DNA of 64,000 nucleotides from Streptomyces griseus subsp. griseus (GTDB taxonomy: Bacteria > Actinomycetota > Actinomycetes > Streptomycetales > Streptomycetaceae), in contig NZ_CP032543.1 in NCBI RefSeq assembly GCF_003610995.1, positions 124,001-188,000 of the forward strand, given 5' to 3'. The position numbers and the translations under genes were made by a program. The stretch's first letter is position 1, and every line of letters begins with the position of its first letter. Positions 1-7,738 of this stretch are shown here, in pieces. Under the pieces are notes generated by a model, which saw nothing but the letters and a program-made list of their open reading frames with translations, searched no databases and was not told where the DNA came from.

Positions 1-920
1 TCCACCTCGACCGGGGGCCGCTCGCCGGGTGGCCCGGACGCCCTGCGTACGCGCTCCGCCTGGAAGTCCCGCATCGCCTTCTCCAGGGCCCCGGCCACCG
101 GCGGGTCGTCTCCCGTGCGCACGAACCGGGCGCAGCTGGTGCACAGACCGGCGACGCGGTCCAGGAGCGCGGCGGAGGCGGGGTCGGCGGCTGCCGGGAA
201 CTTCTCGGCGAGGGTGGCCAGCTGGTCCAGCAGTCTGCGGACCGCACGGCCCGCCTGCTCCAGCGCGCGGTCGTCACGCCCCGCACCGGCGGGGCGTTCC
301 GCCGGGGGCACGGACCCCAGCCGGAGCCTCGCCCCGGCCTCGCGCAGCTCCCGAGGCGGTACGTCACCGGAGGCGGCCCCGCGGGCCGCCTCGCCGAGCG
401 CACGGGCGAGGCGTTCCCGGTAGGTGGCGGCGGACGGGTCGGGCAGCAGGAGTTCGCAGGCGGCGAGGAGCAGGACGCCGACGGCCAGCCCGGACAGCCG
501 CTGGCCGAGCGTGTCGGGGGCGTACGGCGGGAAGCAGGCCAGGATGTAGAAGAGCTGGAGTCCCGGCCCGGCGCCCGCCGGGCGCGGGCCGCCCACCGCG
601 GCGAACGCCAGCAGGAAGCCGACGACGAGCATGCCACCGACGGCCGCCCAGGTCTCGACCGCCAGCAGCGTGCCCAGGGTCGCCAGGACCAGGGCCCAGG
701 GCAGCGCCCGCACCATGACGCCGGCCCGCTGGCGGCCGGAGCCGGGGATCGGTGAGAGCAGGCCGATGGCGATGGGGGCGAAGAGGGCGTACACCGCCAT
801 GACCGGCAGCCCGGCACCGTACAGCAGCGGGTAGAACCCGGCGCCCGCCGCGACGGCGACCCGGATGGCCCGGCGGACGATGGTCGCCCTCTCCTGCCCG
901 GTGGGGATCACATGGGCCAT
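1..920 (-). CDS. FUSC-like membrane protein (3' end outside window)
   Basis: Reading down from the ATG at 920, the minus strand stays open to the window edge for about 306 codons, so the C-terminus is missing. The first ~130 residues are hydrophobic and form several membrane segments (including VMAVYALFAPIAIGLL and GMLVVGFLLAFAAVGG). A charged, Arg/Ala-rich cytoplasmic stretch follows. This pattern resembles the N-terminal half of FUSC/aromatic-acid-exporter proteins. The gene runs in the same direction as the flavin oxidoreductase upstream of it, 54 bases apart, so co-transcription is possible. The family call is moderate; the substrate is unknown. Confidence 0.6.
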   Translation of the reverse strand, partial: MAHVIPTGQERATIVRRAIRVAVAAGAGFYPLLYGAGLPVMAVYALFAPIAIGLLSPIPGSGRQRAGVMVRALPWALVLATLGTLLAVETWAAVGGMLVVGFLLAFAAVGGPRPAGAGPGLQLFYILACFPPYAPDTLGQRLSGLAVGVLLLAACELLLPDPSAATYRERLARALGEAARGAASGDVPPRELREAGARLRLGSVPPAERPAGAGRDDRALEQAGRAVRRLLDQLATLAEKFPAAADPASAALLDRVAGLCTSCARFVRTGDDPPVAGALEKAMRDFQAERVRRASGPPGERPPVEV

Positions 921-974
921 TGTCGGCCCGCGCCGGGCCGTCCGCTCGGGATGGCGGGCCGGCCCGGCGTGCGG

Positions 975-2108
975 TCAGGCGCCGGCCGTCTCCTTCTGCG
1001 CGGTGCGGCGGCGCACCACGGCGTAGCCGTAGGGGTCGGGCCAGCGGGGCTCCGCCCCGAGGGTGTCGGCAGCGTGGTGGGCCCAGTACGGGTCGCGCAG
1101 CAGCTCACGGCCGAGCATGACGGCGTCGGCCTGTCCCGTGGCGACGATCTCCTCGGCCTGGGCGGGCTCCAGGATCAGGCCGACCGCGGAGACGGGAAGG
1201 GCGGTGGCCTGCCGTACCTGTGCGGCGAAGGGCACCTGGTAGCCGGGGTGGGCGGCAATCCGGGCGTCGCGGACCAGGCCGCCGGTGGAGACGTCGAGGA
1301 GGTCGACGCCGTGGGTGGTCAGCTCCTTGGCGAGGCGGACGGTGTCGTCGCCGGTCCAGCCCTCGCGCGGGTCGTCCTCGTTCTCGCTCAGCCAGTCGGT
1401 GGCCGACGTGCGGAAGAGGACGGGCAGGTCGTCGGGCCAGACCGCGCGGACGGCGTCGACCACCTGGAGCGGGAAGCGCAGCCGGTTCTCCCAGCTGCCG
1501 CCGTAGGCGTCGGTGCGCCGGTTGGCGGCCGGGGAGAGGAAGGAGTTGATCAGGTAGCCGTGGGCGCCGTGGATCTCGACGACCCGGAATCCGGCGGCGA
1601 GGGCGCGCTCGGCGGCCGCCGCGAAGTCGTGTACCAGCTGCTGGATCTCGTCCTCGGTCAGCTCGTGCGGGACGGGCAGCCCGTCGAACGCCACCGGGCT
1701 GGGGGCCACGGACCGCCAGCCGCCGTCGCTCTCGGGGACGTACTCACCGCCGAGCCAGGGCCGATCGGTGGACGCCTTGCGGCCGGCGTGGGCGAGCTGG
1801 ATCGCGGGGACCGATCCGTGGGAGGCGATGGCCGCGGCGATCCGGGCGAAGGCCTCCTGCTGGCGGTCGTTCCACAGACCCAGGTCCCAGGGGCTGATCC
1901 GCCCGTCGGGGCGTACGCCGGTCGCCTCCGCCATCACGAGCCCGGCGCCTCCGGCGGCGCGGCTCGCGAGGTGGGTGAGGTGGAAGTCGGTCGGGACCCC
2001 GGCCTCGGGCCCGTGGGAGGCGGCGGAGTACATGCACATCGGGGACATCCACACGCGGTTGGCTATCTCCAGGGACCGCAGGGTCAGGGGCGTGAACAGA
2101 GCACTCAC
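975..2108 (-). CDS. Old Yellow Enzyme family NADH:flavin oxidoreductase (YqjM-like)
   Basis: This is a 377-residue FMN-dependent ene-reductase, expected to reduce activated C=C bonds with NAD(P)H in the cytoplasm. Visible landmarks are the N-terminal FTPLTLRSLEIANR and MSPMCMYSA (with the YqjM-class Cys), QLAHAGRKAS, the substrate/FMN motif EIHGAHGYLINSF, the RRTDAYGGSWENR loop, and C-terminal VMLGRELLRDPYW. The GTG at 2108 was chosen because GGAGGAG lies 8 bases upstream and the family N-terminus begins there; the longer reading has no family resemblance. It is divergent from an ArsR regulator with a shared palindrome between them, so it is probably that regulator's target. Confidence 0.88.
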   Translation of the reverse strand: MSALFTPLTLRSLEIANRVWMSPMCMYSAASHGPEAGVPTDFHLTHLASRAAGGAGLVMAEATGVRPDGRISPWDLGLWNDRQQEAFARIAAAIASHGSVPAIQLAHAGRKASTDRPWLGGEYVPESDGGWRSVAPSPVAFDGLPVPHELTEDEIQQLVHDFAAAAERALAAGFRVVEIHGAHGYLINSFLSPAANRRTDAYGGSWENRLRFPLQVVDAVRAVWPDDLPVLFRTSATDWLSENEDDPREGWTGDDTVRLAKELTTHGVDLLDVSTGGLVRDARIAAHPGYQVPFAAQVRQATALPVSAVGLILEPAQAEEIVATGQADAVMLGRELLRDPYWAHHAADTLGAEPRWPDPYGYAVVRRRTAQKETAGA

Positions 2109-2178
2109 CGGTATGTCTCCTCCGGGTCGGGGCCTGGGCGCCCTGCCGGACGGGAAGGGCAGCAGCGCCATGGCCAAT

Positions 2179-2231
2179 ACGATAGACCTCGTAGTACGGC
2201 AGTTGTCAAACTACGAGGATGTTCGTACTTT
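2179..2231. promoter_or_regulatory. Divergent promoter/operator between OYE and ArsR genes
   Basis: There is a perfect 9-bp inverted repeat: CCTCGTAGT at 2187-2195 and ACTACGAGG at 2210-2218. Overlapping it are a plausible rightward promoter (TTGTCA 2203-2208, TACTTT 2226-2231, 17-bp spacer) and a leftward one (TTGACA read from 2209-2204, TATCGT read from 2184-2179). A repressor bound here would block both genes. The binding protein is inferred to be the adjacent ArsR protein. Confidence 0.6.
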
Positions 2232-2260
2232 GGGGGTGCGAGAACCGAAGGAGGCCACCC

Positions 2261-2626
2261 ATGTCCACGACCGAGCGCGGCACCACGTCCGGCCGGCAGC
2301 TGGCCCATCCGTCCGTGGAGGAGATCCGTCTGGAGACCGTCCTGCACGCGCTGGCCGACCCTGTCCGGCTGCGTATCGCGCGTGAGCTGGCGGACGGGCA
2401 CGCGGACATGGCCTGCATCGCGTTCGACCTTCCGGTGAGCAAGTCGACCACCACCCACCACTTCAAGGTGCTGCGCGAGGCGGGTGTCATCCGTCAGCAC
2501 TACGAGGGGACCTCCCGCATGAGCAGGCTGCGCGAGGCCGACCTGGAGGCACGCTTCCCGGGACTGCTGGCGGCCGTCCTGGAGGCGGCACGGCGCTCCG
2601 CCCGCTCCCCCGCGCCTTCGGCCTGA
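2261..2626 (+). CDS. ArsR-family winged-helix regulator
   Basis: This 121-residue protein is almost entirely a winged-helix domain: LHALADPVRLRIARELADG is followed by recognition helix SKSTTTHHFKVLREAGVI and a wing. The classic metal-binding CVC motif of ArsR/SmtB sensors is absent (a single Cys lies in MACIAF), so it likely senses something other than a metal, perhaps a substrate of the adjacent ene-reductase. ATG 2261 has GAAGGAGG just upstream; the earlier in-frame ATG at 2219 falls in the promoter region. It is probably autoregulated through the palindrome at 2187-2218. Confidence 0.85.
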   Translation: MSTTERGTTSGRQLAHPSVEEIRLETVLHALADPVRLRIARELADGHADMACIAFDLPVSKSTTTHHFKVLREAGVIRQHYEGTSRMSRLREADLEARFPGLLAAVLEAARRSARSPAPSA

Positions 2627-2635
2627 ACAACGCCT

Positions 2636-2685
2636 GTACGTCGTCCGCCCCGGGCCTCTTCGCAGGCCCGGGGCGGACGACGTAC
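2636..2685. terminator. Bidirectional hairpin terminator
   Basis: A perfect 22-bp stem (2636-2657 with 2664-2685) encloses a 6-base CTTCGC loop, between the convergent ArsR and alcohol dehydrogenase genes. Its symmetry and position suggest it stops transcription from both sides. Confidence 0.85.
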
Positions 2686-2699
2686 AGCTGTCGGACCGC

Positions 2700-3740
2700 T
2701 CAGATGGTCGCGGTGTCGATCACGAAGCGGTAGCGGACGTCGCTGGCGAGGACCCGCTCGTACGCCTCGTTCACCTGGCCGGCCCCGATGACCTCGATCT
2801 CGGCGCCGAGGCCGTGCACGGCGCAGAAGTCCAGCATCTCCTGGGTCTCGGCGATGCCGCCGATCGCGGAGCCCGCCATCGACTTGTTGCCGCCGATGAG
2901 CGAGAAGAGGTTGAGCGAGACCGGCTCCTCGGGCGCGCCCACGTTGACCAGGGTGCCGTCCGTCCGCAGCAGGGCGAGGTAGGCGCCGAAGTCCAGCGGG
3001 GCCGAGACCGTGGAGAGGATGATGTCGAAGGTTCCGGCCAGTTCCTCGAAGGTCTTGGGGTCGCTGGTCGCGTAGTAGTGGTCGGCGCCCAGCTTGAGCC
3101 CGTCGTCCTTCTTGCGCAGCGACTGGGAGAGGACCGTGACCTCGGCGCCCAGGGTGTGCGCGATCTTGACGGCCATGTGGCCGAGCCCGCCGAGGCCGAT
3201 GACGGCGACCTTCTTCCCGGGGCCGGCGCCCCAGCGGCGGAGCGGGGAGTACGTGGTGATGCCCGCGCAGAGCAGCGGCGCGGCCTCGTCCAGCGCGATG
3301 CCCTCGGGGATACCGACGACGAACCCCTCGGTCACGACGATGTGCGTCGAGTAGCCGCCGTAGGTGGGCTCGCCGCCGCGGTCGAGCGCGTTGTACGTCT
3401 GGGTGTTCCCCTCGGCGCAGTGCTGCTCGCGGCCCATCAGACAGGCATCGCACTTCCCGCAGGAGTCGACCATGCAGCCGACGCCGACACGGTCGCCGGC
3501 CTTGAACTTGGTGACGCCGGGGCCGGTCTCGGTGACGATCCCGGCGATCTCGTGGCCGGGCACCATCGGGAAGATGCCCTCGCCCCAGCCGTCGCGGGCC
3601 TGGTGGATGTCGGAGTGGCAGATACCGGCGAACTTGATGTCGATCAGGACGTCGAACTCGCCCACCGGGCGGCGCTCGATCGTGGTGCGCACCAGCGGGG
3701 CCTTGGCACGGGGAGCGGCGTAGGCGGCAACGGTGGTCAT
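2700..3740 (-). CDS. Zinc-dependent NAD(P)-alcohol dehydrogenase (YahK/AdhC class)
   Basis: This is a 346-residue medium-chain dehydrogenase interconverting alcohols and aldehydes. The catalytic zinc motif [14 protein letters not shown] and GHEIAGIV lie near the N-terminus. The structural-zinc lobe [15 protein letters not shown] follows, and the nucleotide fold carries [13 protein letters not shown]. The overall pattern matches the YahK/cinnamyl-alcohol-dehydrogenase group, which usually prefers NADPH. The ATG at 3740 is preceded by AGAGGAG. The gene is divergent from an XRE/MmyB-type regulator, a common arrangement in actinomycetes where the regulator controls the oxidoreductase. Confidence 0.9.
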   Translation of the reverse strand: MTTVAAYAAPRAKAPLVRTTIERRPVGEFDVLIDIKFAGICHSDIHQARDGWGEGIFPMVPGHEIAGIVTETGPGVTKFKAGDRVGVGCMVDSCGKCDACLMGREQHCAEGNTQTYNALDRGGEPTYGGYSTHIVVTEGFVVGIPEGIALDEAAPLLCAGITTYSPLRRWGAGPGKKVAVIGLGGLGHMAVKIAHTLGAEVTVLSQSLRKKDDGLKLGADHYYATSDPKTFEELAGTFDIILSTVSAPLDFGAYLALLRTDGTLVNVGAPEEPVSLNLFSLIGGNKSMAGSAIGGIAETQEMLDFCAVHGLGAEIEVIGAGQVNEAYERVLASDVRYRFVIDTATI

Positions 3741-3831
3741 GCCGGAGGTTCTCCTCTGGGTGATGCGGTAGGAACGTCTCCCAGCATCAGGGTGCGGCCA
3801 GGGTTTACCCAGGTCACCGCTTTGCCTACGT

Positions 3832-3850
3832 CCAGTGGTCCTACCACTGG
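3832..3850. promoter_or_regulatory. Palindromic operator between ADH and XRE regulator
   Basis: CCAGTGGT at 3832-3839 and ACCACTGG at 3843-3850 form a perfect 8-bp inverted repeat with a 3-base centre. The site lies between the divergent genes, about 45 bases from the regulator start, and is a likely binding site for that regulator. Confidence 0.55.
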
Positions 3851-3893
3851 CGGGGACAGGCTGCCACGCGTACGACCAGGAATAATGGGAGCC

Positions 3894-4808
3894 ATGGACG
3901 TTTCGCCCGACACCTCCGCCCCCGAGCCCCTCGACCGGCGCGCCGAGCTCAGCGAGTTCCTGCGCACCCGGCGGGCCCGGCTCCGGCCGCAGGACGTGGG
4001 GCTGCCGGAGTTCGGCCGGGCCCGACGGGTGCCCGGGCTGCGACGGGAGGAGCTGGCGCAGCTGGCCGGGGTCTCGGTGGCGTACTACACGCGCCTGGAG
4101 CAGGGCAACGGGCGCAATGTGTCGGCCGAGGTGCTGGACGCGATCGCCCGGGCGCTGCGGCTCAGCGACGCCGAGCACGCGCATCTCACGCATATGGCCA
4201 AGCCGGCGCAGCACAAGAAGAAGCGTCGGCCGGCCAGGGTGCAGCGGGTGCGGACGGGGCTGCTGCACCTCCTGGACAGCCTGGAGGGCGTCCCCGCGTA
4301 CGTCTCCGGGGCCCGCTCCGACATCCTCGCCTGGAACCCGATGGCGGCGGCGTTGTTCGGCGACTGGGGTGCCTTGCCGCCCGAGCAGCGCAACTGGGCG
4401 CGGCTGGTGTTCCTCTCCCCCTCCTACCGGGACCTGTTCGTGGAGTGGGACTCCAAGGCCTCGGACATGGTCAGCTATCTGCGCCTGTACGCGGGCTGCC
4501 ACCCGGACGATCCGCAGCTCTCCGCGCTGGTGGGTGAACTGTCGGTCAAGAACGACGAGTTCAGGCGGCTGTGGGCCACGCACAACGTGAAGGAGAAGGG
4601 CCACGGCACGAAGCTGCTCCGGCATCCGCTCGTCGGCGACATGGCCCTGTCGTACGAGACCCTGCATCTGCCGGACGACCAGGAACAGTGCCTGGTCACC
4701 TACCACGCGGAACCGGGGTCGGAGTCGGCCCAGGCACTGCGCCTGCTGGCCGGCTGGGGTGCGGACGCGTTCGGCGACGCTCCCCGGGGCCTGGCCGGGG
4801 AGCGCTGA
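3894..4808 (+). CDS. XRE-family regulator with MmyB-like ligand-binding domain
   Basis: This is a 304-residue protein. Residues ~13-80 form a Cro/C1-type helix-turn-helix ([23 protein letters not shown]). Residues ~100-290 form the MltR/MmyB-type PAS-like ligand domain ([17 protein letters not shown], the NWARLVFL motif, and C-terminal HHPxxG-like [12 protein letters not shown]). Family members in actinomycetes typically repress a divergent oxidoreductase. The start is uncertain: ATG 3894 and an in-frame ATG at 3885 both lack a properly spaced ribosome-binding site. AATAAT at 3881-3886 could be a -10 box giving a leaderless mRNA from 3894. Confidence 0.88.
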   Translation: MDVSPDTSAPEPLDRRAELSEFLRTRRARLRPQDVGLPEFGRARRVPGLRREELAQLAGVSVAYYTRLEQGNGRNVSAEVLDAIARALRLSDAEHAHLTHMAKPAQHKKKRRPARVQRVRTGLLHLLDSLEGVPAYVSGARSDILAWNPMAAALFGDWGALPPEQRNWARLVFLSPSYRDLFVEWDSKASDMVSYLRLYAGCHPDDPQLSALVGELSVKNDEFRRLWATHNVKEKGHGTKLLRHPLVGDMALSYETLHLPDDQEQCLVTYHAEPGSESAQALRLLAGWGADAFGDAPRGLAGER

Positions 4809-4832
4809 GGGCGGACCGCAGGGGTCCGGGCG

Positions 4833-5513
4833 TCAGCCCGGGGCACCCGCCCCGGATCTCTCGCGGCCGGTCCTGCCCGCCGCGACGGCCTGCCTCGCCG
4901 CGGCGGTTCCCGACGGGTCCAGGAGGGGCAGGGTCTCCGGAGTGGCGAGACGGGGCAGCAGCAGGCGCCAGAAGCCGGTGAGCGTCCGGGCGGACAGCCA
5001 GGTGGAGTCGTGGCGGCCGAGCACCTCGAAGCCGGTGGTCGCGGCCACCGTCGCGGCTGTGACGTCAGGGCGGGACAGCCCCTCGGTGAGCGTGCCCGCG
5101 GCGGCCGCATCGTCCAGCAACTCGCCTACGCAGCGCCGCCACTGCGCGTGCAGACCCGGCTCGTCGCATCTCTCCCCGTCGTAACCGAGCCGGAATCCGG
5201 CCCTGGTCACGGGGTCGCGGCCGAGGAGTTCCACCAGGGCGTGCGAGGTGTCGACCAGGGTCTGCAGGGCGGTGTCCGTTCCGCGGCGGATGCCGGTGGA
5301 GACCTCCAGCAGCCCGTGGGAGGCCTCCGCGACCACGGCCTGGGCGACCGCGGCCTTGTTCTCGAAGTGGAAGTGCAGCGCGCCCGTGCTGACATTGGCG
5401 CCGGAGCTGATCAGCGCCAGGCGCGCCTGTCCGTACCCGTGCTGCTCGAAGACGATCGCCGCGGAGCGGATCAGCGCCCGGCGGGTGCGCGCGGCGCGCA
5501 CCTGCTTGGTCAC
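4833..5513 (-). CDS. TetR-family gamma-butyrolactone receptor-like protein (second copy)
   Basis: This 226-residue regulator has the TetR helix-turn-helix in residues ~8-55 (the ISSGANVSTGALHFHFENK region). That region matches ScbR/ArpA-type receptors more than generic TetR proteins. Trp125 aligns with the ligand-pocket Trp of A-factor receptors. It may be a true receptor or a pseudo-receptor of the ScbR2 type; sequence alone does not decide. GTG 5513 has GGAGG five bases upstream. Its promoter region contains a near-ideal ARE palindrome, so autoregulation or control by the neighbouring receptor is likely. Its 3' end meets the XRE gene, with a small CCGGGC/GCCCGG hairpin over the stop. Confidence 0.85.
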   Translation of the reverse strand: MTKQVRAARTRRALIRSAAIVFEQHGYGQARLALISSGANVSTGALHFHFENKAAVAQAVVAEASHGLLEVSTGIRRGTDTALQTLVDTSHALVELLGRDPVTRAGFRLGYDGERCDEPGLHAQWRRCVGELLDDAAAAGTLTEGLSRPDVTAATVAATTGFEVLGRHDSTWLSARTLTGFWRLLLPRLATPETLPLLDPSGTAAARQAVAAGRTGRERSGAGAPG

Positions 5514-5618
5514 CGCCGCCTCCGTCGGTGGGGGGAGCGGGCGGGAAGGGGGCCTGGGCCGTGAGCCACGAGGGCCGGGAGCTCTCCACCGGAGCCGTAC
5601 AGCAGTGTCATGGGGAAT

Positions 5619-5642
5619 ATCAAACCAACTTACCGGTTTGAT
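5619..5642. promoter_or_regulatory. ARE-type operator (gamma-butyrolactone receptor site)
   Basis: ATCAAACC (5619-5626) and GGTTTGAT (5635-5642) form a perfect 8-bp inverted repeat with an 8-base spacer. It resembles autoregulatory elements bound by ScbR/ArpA/BarA-type receptors. It lies ~105 bases before the TetR gene starting at 5513 and just after the end of the reductase gene. Confidence 0.65.
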
Positions 5643-5691
5643 TTCCAGGGGAACGTGTGCGCGGACGGGCTCCATGACCGCGCGCGGTCCG

Positions 5692-6552
5692 CTATCCGGC
5701 GCGGACCGTGGCGGCGAAGGAGGCGGTGTGGTCGGCTGCCCAGGTACGGAACGTCCTGGCGGGGCGGCCCGTGAGCTTCTCTACGGTGGGCAGCACGGCG
5801 GCCTTGGCCCCCGCGCGCCGGCGCTCCGCGCTTTCGAGGAACGCCTCGGCCACCGGTTGAGGATACTTCGCGAGCAGCGCCTCGCGCGCCCGGTCCAGGG
5901 GCAGTTCCTCGAAGCGCAGCGGCCGGCCCAGCAGTCCGGAGAGCTGAGCCGTCTGCTCCCGCGCGGTGATCACCTCCGGGCCCGACACGGCGTAGGCCTG
6001 CCCCTCGTGACCCGCACCGGTGAGGGCTGCCACGGCCACCGCCGCGACATCGCGCGGATCGACGCACGCGACCGGTGCGTCCCCGTAGAGGTCGCGCACC
6101 ACGCCGTCCGACCGGATGCCCGTGGCCCAGGAGAGCGTGTTGGACATGAACGCCCGGGGGCGGATGAACGTCCAGGGCACCCCGGATTGCCTGATGGTCC
6201 GTTCGTTGCCCCGCTGGAGCCGGGTGATGAAGTCGTCGGCGTCCGGCTCCTCCACCGCCATCATCGACAGCTTCACGAGGTGGCGCACCCCCGCCGCCGC
6301 GGCCGCCGCGGCGACCCTCGCGTCGTCGGGCTCGGTGGGGCTGTTCGTCACGAGGAACACCGCGTCGATCCCGCGCAGCGCCCGGTCGAGAGAGGCGCGG
6401 TCCGCGTACTCGCCCGCCACGACGTCGACTCCGGGCCCGCGTACCGTCACGCGCTCCGGCCGCCTCGCCAGGATCCGTACCGGACCGGCGGCCGCCAGCT
6501 GACCGGCGACCTCGCGCCCCACCGCCCCGGTCGCTCCTGTCACCAGAATCAC
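5692..6552 (-). CDS. NmrA-like NAD(P)-binding reductase in gamma-butyrolactone locus
   Basis: This 286-residue atypical short-chain dehydrogenase begins with the Rossmann motif VTGATGAVGREV and has the NmrA-type middle (LVKLSMMAVEEPDADD, GVPWTFIRPRAFMSNTLSW) and C-terminus. The start was moved to GTG 6552 because GAGGAG lies 8 bases upstream; the GTG at 6561 would overlap that site. It lies 79 bases downstream of the AfsA-type synthase on the same strand, so co-transcription is likely. The context suggests a reductive step in butyrolactone synthesis, but that substrate assignment is inference; NmrA proteins can also be redox-sensing regulators. Confidence 0.75.
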   Translation of the reverse strand: MILVTGATGAVGREVAGQLAAAGPVRILARRPERVTVRGPGVDVVAGEYADRASLDRALRGIDAVFLVTNSPTEPDDARVAAAAAAAGVRHLVKLSMMAVEEPDADDFITRLQRGNERTIRQSGVPWTFIRPRAFMSNTLSWATGIRSDGVVRDLYGDAPVACVDPRDVAAVAVAALTGAGHEGQAYAVSGPEVITAREQTAQLSGLLGRPLRFEELPLDRAREALLAKYPQPVAEAFLESAERRRAGAKAAVLPTVEKLTGRPARTFRTWAADHTASFAATVRAG

Positions 6553-6631
6553 GCCGCTCACTCCTCACACACCGTCATCACCCTGCCGGACACCCGCGAC
6601 ACAGCTCGCGCTCCCGCGCGCGGTCGCGCCC

Positions 6632-7582
6632 TCAGCTTGCGCCCAGAGGGCCCGAGAGCACCGTGTCGAAGACCGGCTCCCCGTCCTGATGGCCCATCAC
6701 CCGGACTCTCGCCTCGCCCGGCGCCGCGCCCGGCAGGACCTCGGCGGCGATCGCGCAGGGGCTGCCGAACTCCGCGTACCGGTGGAAGTGCGTACGCCCC
6801 TCGGCGGGGACGAACCCGGCGCCCCCGGCGGCCAGGCACGCGGCCTGCCGAGCCGCCTCCAGCAACAGCATGCCCGGCACATGGTCGTTGGGCCGCTGGA
6901 AGAGCGTCGGATGACGGGTGTCCACCCGCAGCTCCCAGACCCCTTCGCGCACGCTCTCCGCGAGCACCACGTCCTGCGCCCGGTCACGGCCCGCCCGGGC
7001 GGCGTCGACCGGCGCCGTCCGGGGTATCGCCACGCACGGCTCCGCCGATCCACCGCGCATCCGCCGGTAGACCCGGGGGCTGGTGAACCGGGTCGCGCCC
7101 ATGCCGGTCGCGACCAACTGGCCCGCGCGGTGCACCACCCAGTCGACCCGGCCCTGCACCGGCAGCCTGCCGCGCCACTTGAGCTCGGAGCAGGTCACCT
7201 CCACGTCGATCACGGTGGGCAGACCGCCCACGACGAGGCCTTCGGGGCGGGTCGCGTAGTCGAGATCCGCCATCAGGAAGTGGTAGCCGACGGGGACGCC
7301 GTACCCGGCGTGGAAGGCCAGCATCGCCGCCTGCCGCATCGCCTCCGTCACCAGCAGCGGGTCGTGGCGGTCCGCGCCCACGGGGGCGAAGAACGGATGG
7401 TCGTGCGGCAGCACCGCCTCCACGTGGAAGCGGTCCGGGCCCACCTGTTCCCAAGTGCGCGGGAACGCGTCCTCCGCCCTGCTCCTGTGAACCAGTTCCA
7501 TTCCCACCGGATGCACCACTCGGGCCTCCGAGCCCACGGCCGAGGCCGCTACAGGATCGGTCAACACTGCTGCTTCGGGCAT
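6632..7582 (-). CDS. afsA: AfsA/ScbA-family gamma-butyrolactone biosynthesis protein
   Basis: This 316-residue protein has the two AfsA hotdog repeats. The first contains DHPFFAPVGADRHDPLLVTE followed by MRQAAMLAFHAGYGVP. The second contains NDHVPGMLLLEAARQAA. In characterised members the enzyme condenses a beta-ketoacyl chain with dihydroxyacetone phosphate to start butyrolactone autoregulator synthesis. ATG 7582 has a GGGGGAG element directly upstream. The gene is divergent from an ScbR-type receptor with an ARE-like site between them, the classic scbA/scbR layout. The symbol is at family level; the exact signal molecule cannot be read from sequence. Confidence 0.9.
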   Translation of the reverse strand: MPEAAVLTDPVAASAVGSEARVVHPVGMELVHRSRAEDAFPRTWEQVGPDRFHVEAVLPHDHPFFAPVGADRHDPLLVTEAMRQAAMLAFHAGYGVPVGYHFLMADLDYATRPEGLVVGGLPTVIDVEVTCSELKWRGRLPVQGRVDWVVHRAGQLVATGMGATRFTSPRVYRRMRGGSAEPCVAIPRTAPVDAARAGRDRAQDVVLAESVREGVWELRVDTRHPTLFQRPNDHVPGMLLLEAARQAACLAAGGAGFVPAEGRTHFHRYAEFGSPCAIAAEVLPGAAPGEARVRVMGHQDGEPVFDTVLSGPLGAS

Positions 7583-7644
7583 AACTCCCCCCCAGGGGTC
7601 ATGTGATGGGCGAGCCGTTCCTGCGGTGCGCACGCGCTGATAAG

Positions 7645-7668
7645 ATACAGACTAAGCGGTTTTTTTTC
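7645..7668. promoter_or_regulatory. ARE-like site in the afsA/receptor divergent promoter
   Basis: The run ATACAGACTAAGCGG (7645-7659) followed by eight Ts fits the general ARE form (ANAC...C....CGGTTTKTTT, from memory of published sites). It sits between the divergent synthase and receptor genes, about 60-95 bases from each start. On the minus strand TATCTT (7648-7643) could be the -10 of the synthase promoter, so receptor binding would block it. Confidence 0.5.
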
Positions 7669-7738
7669 TATGCCCACAGCCCTCCGCAGAACGCCCGTCC
7701 GGCCGCACGACCGGCACACCCCGACGAAGGAGACAGGG

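Noticed and set aside
2814..3880. Long plus-strand reading opposite the alcohol dehydrogenase, joined in frame to the XRE gene
   Set aside because: It is the antisense shadow of the dehydrogenase; the Gly/Ala/Val-rich translation has no motif and the regulator has its own start at 3894.
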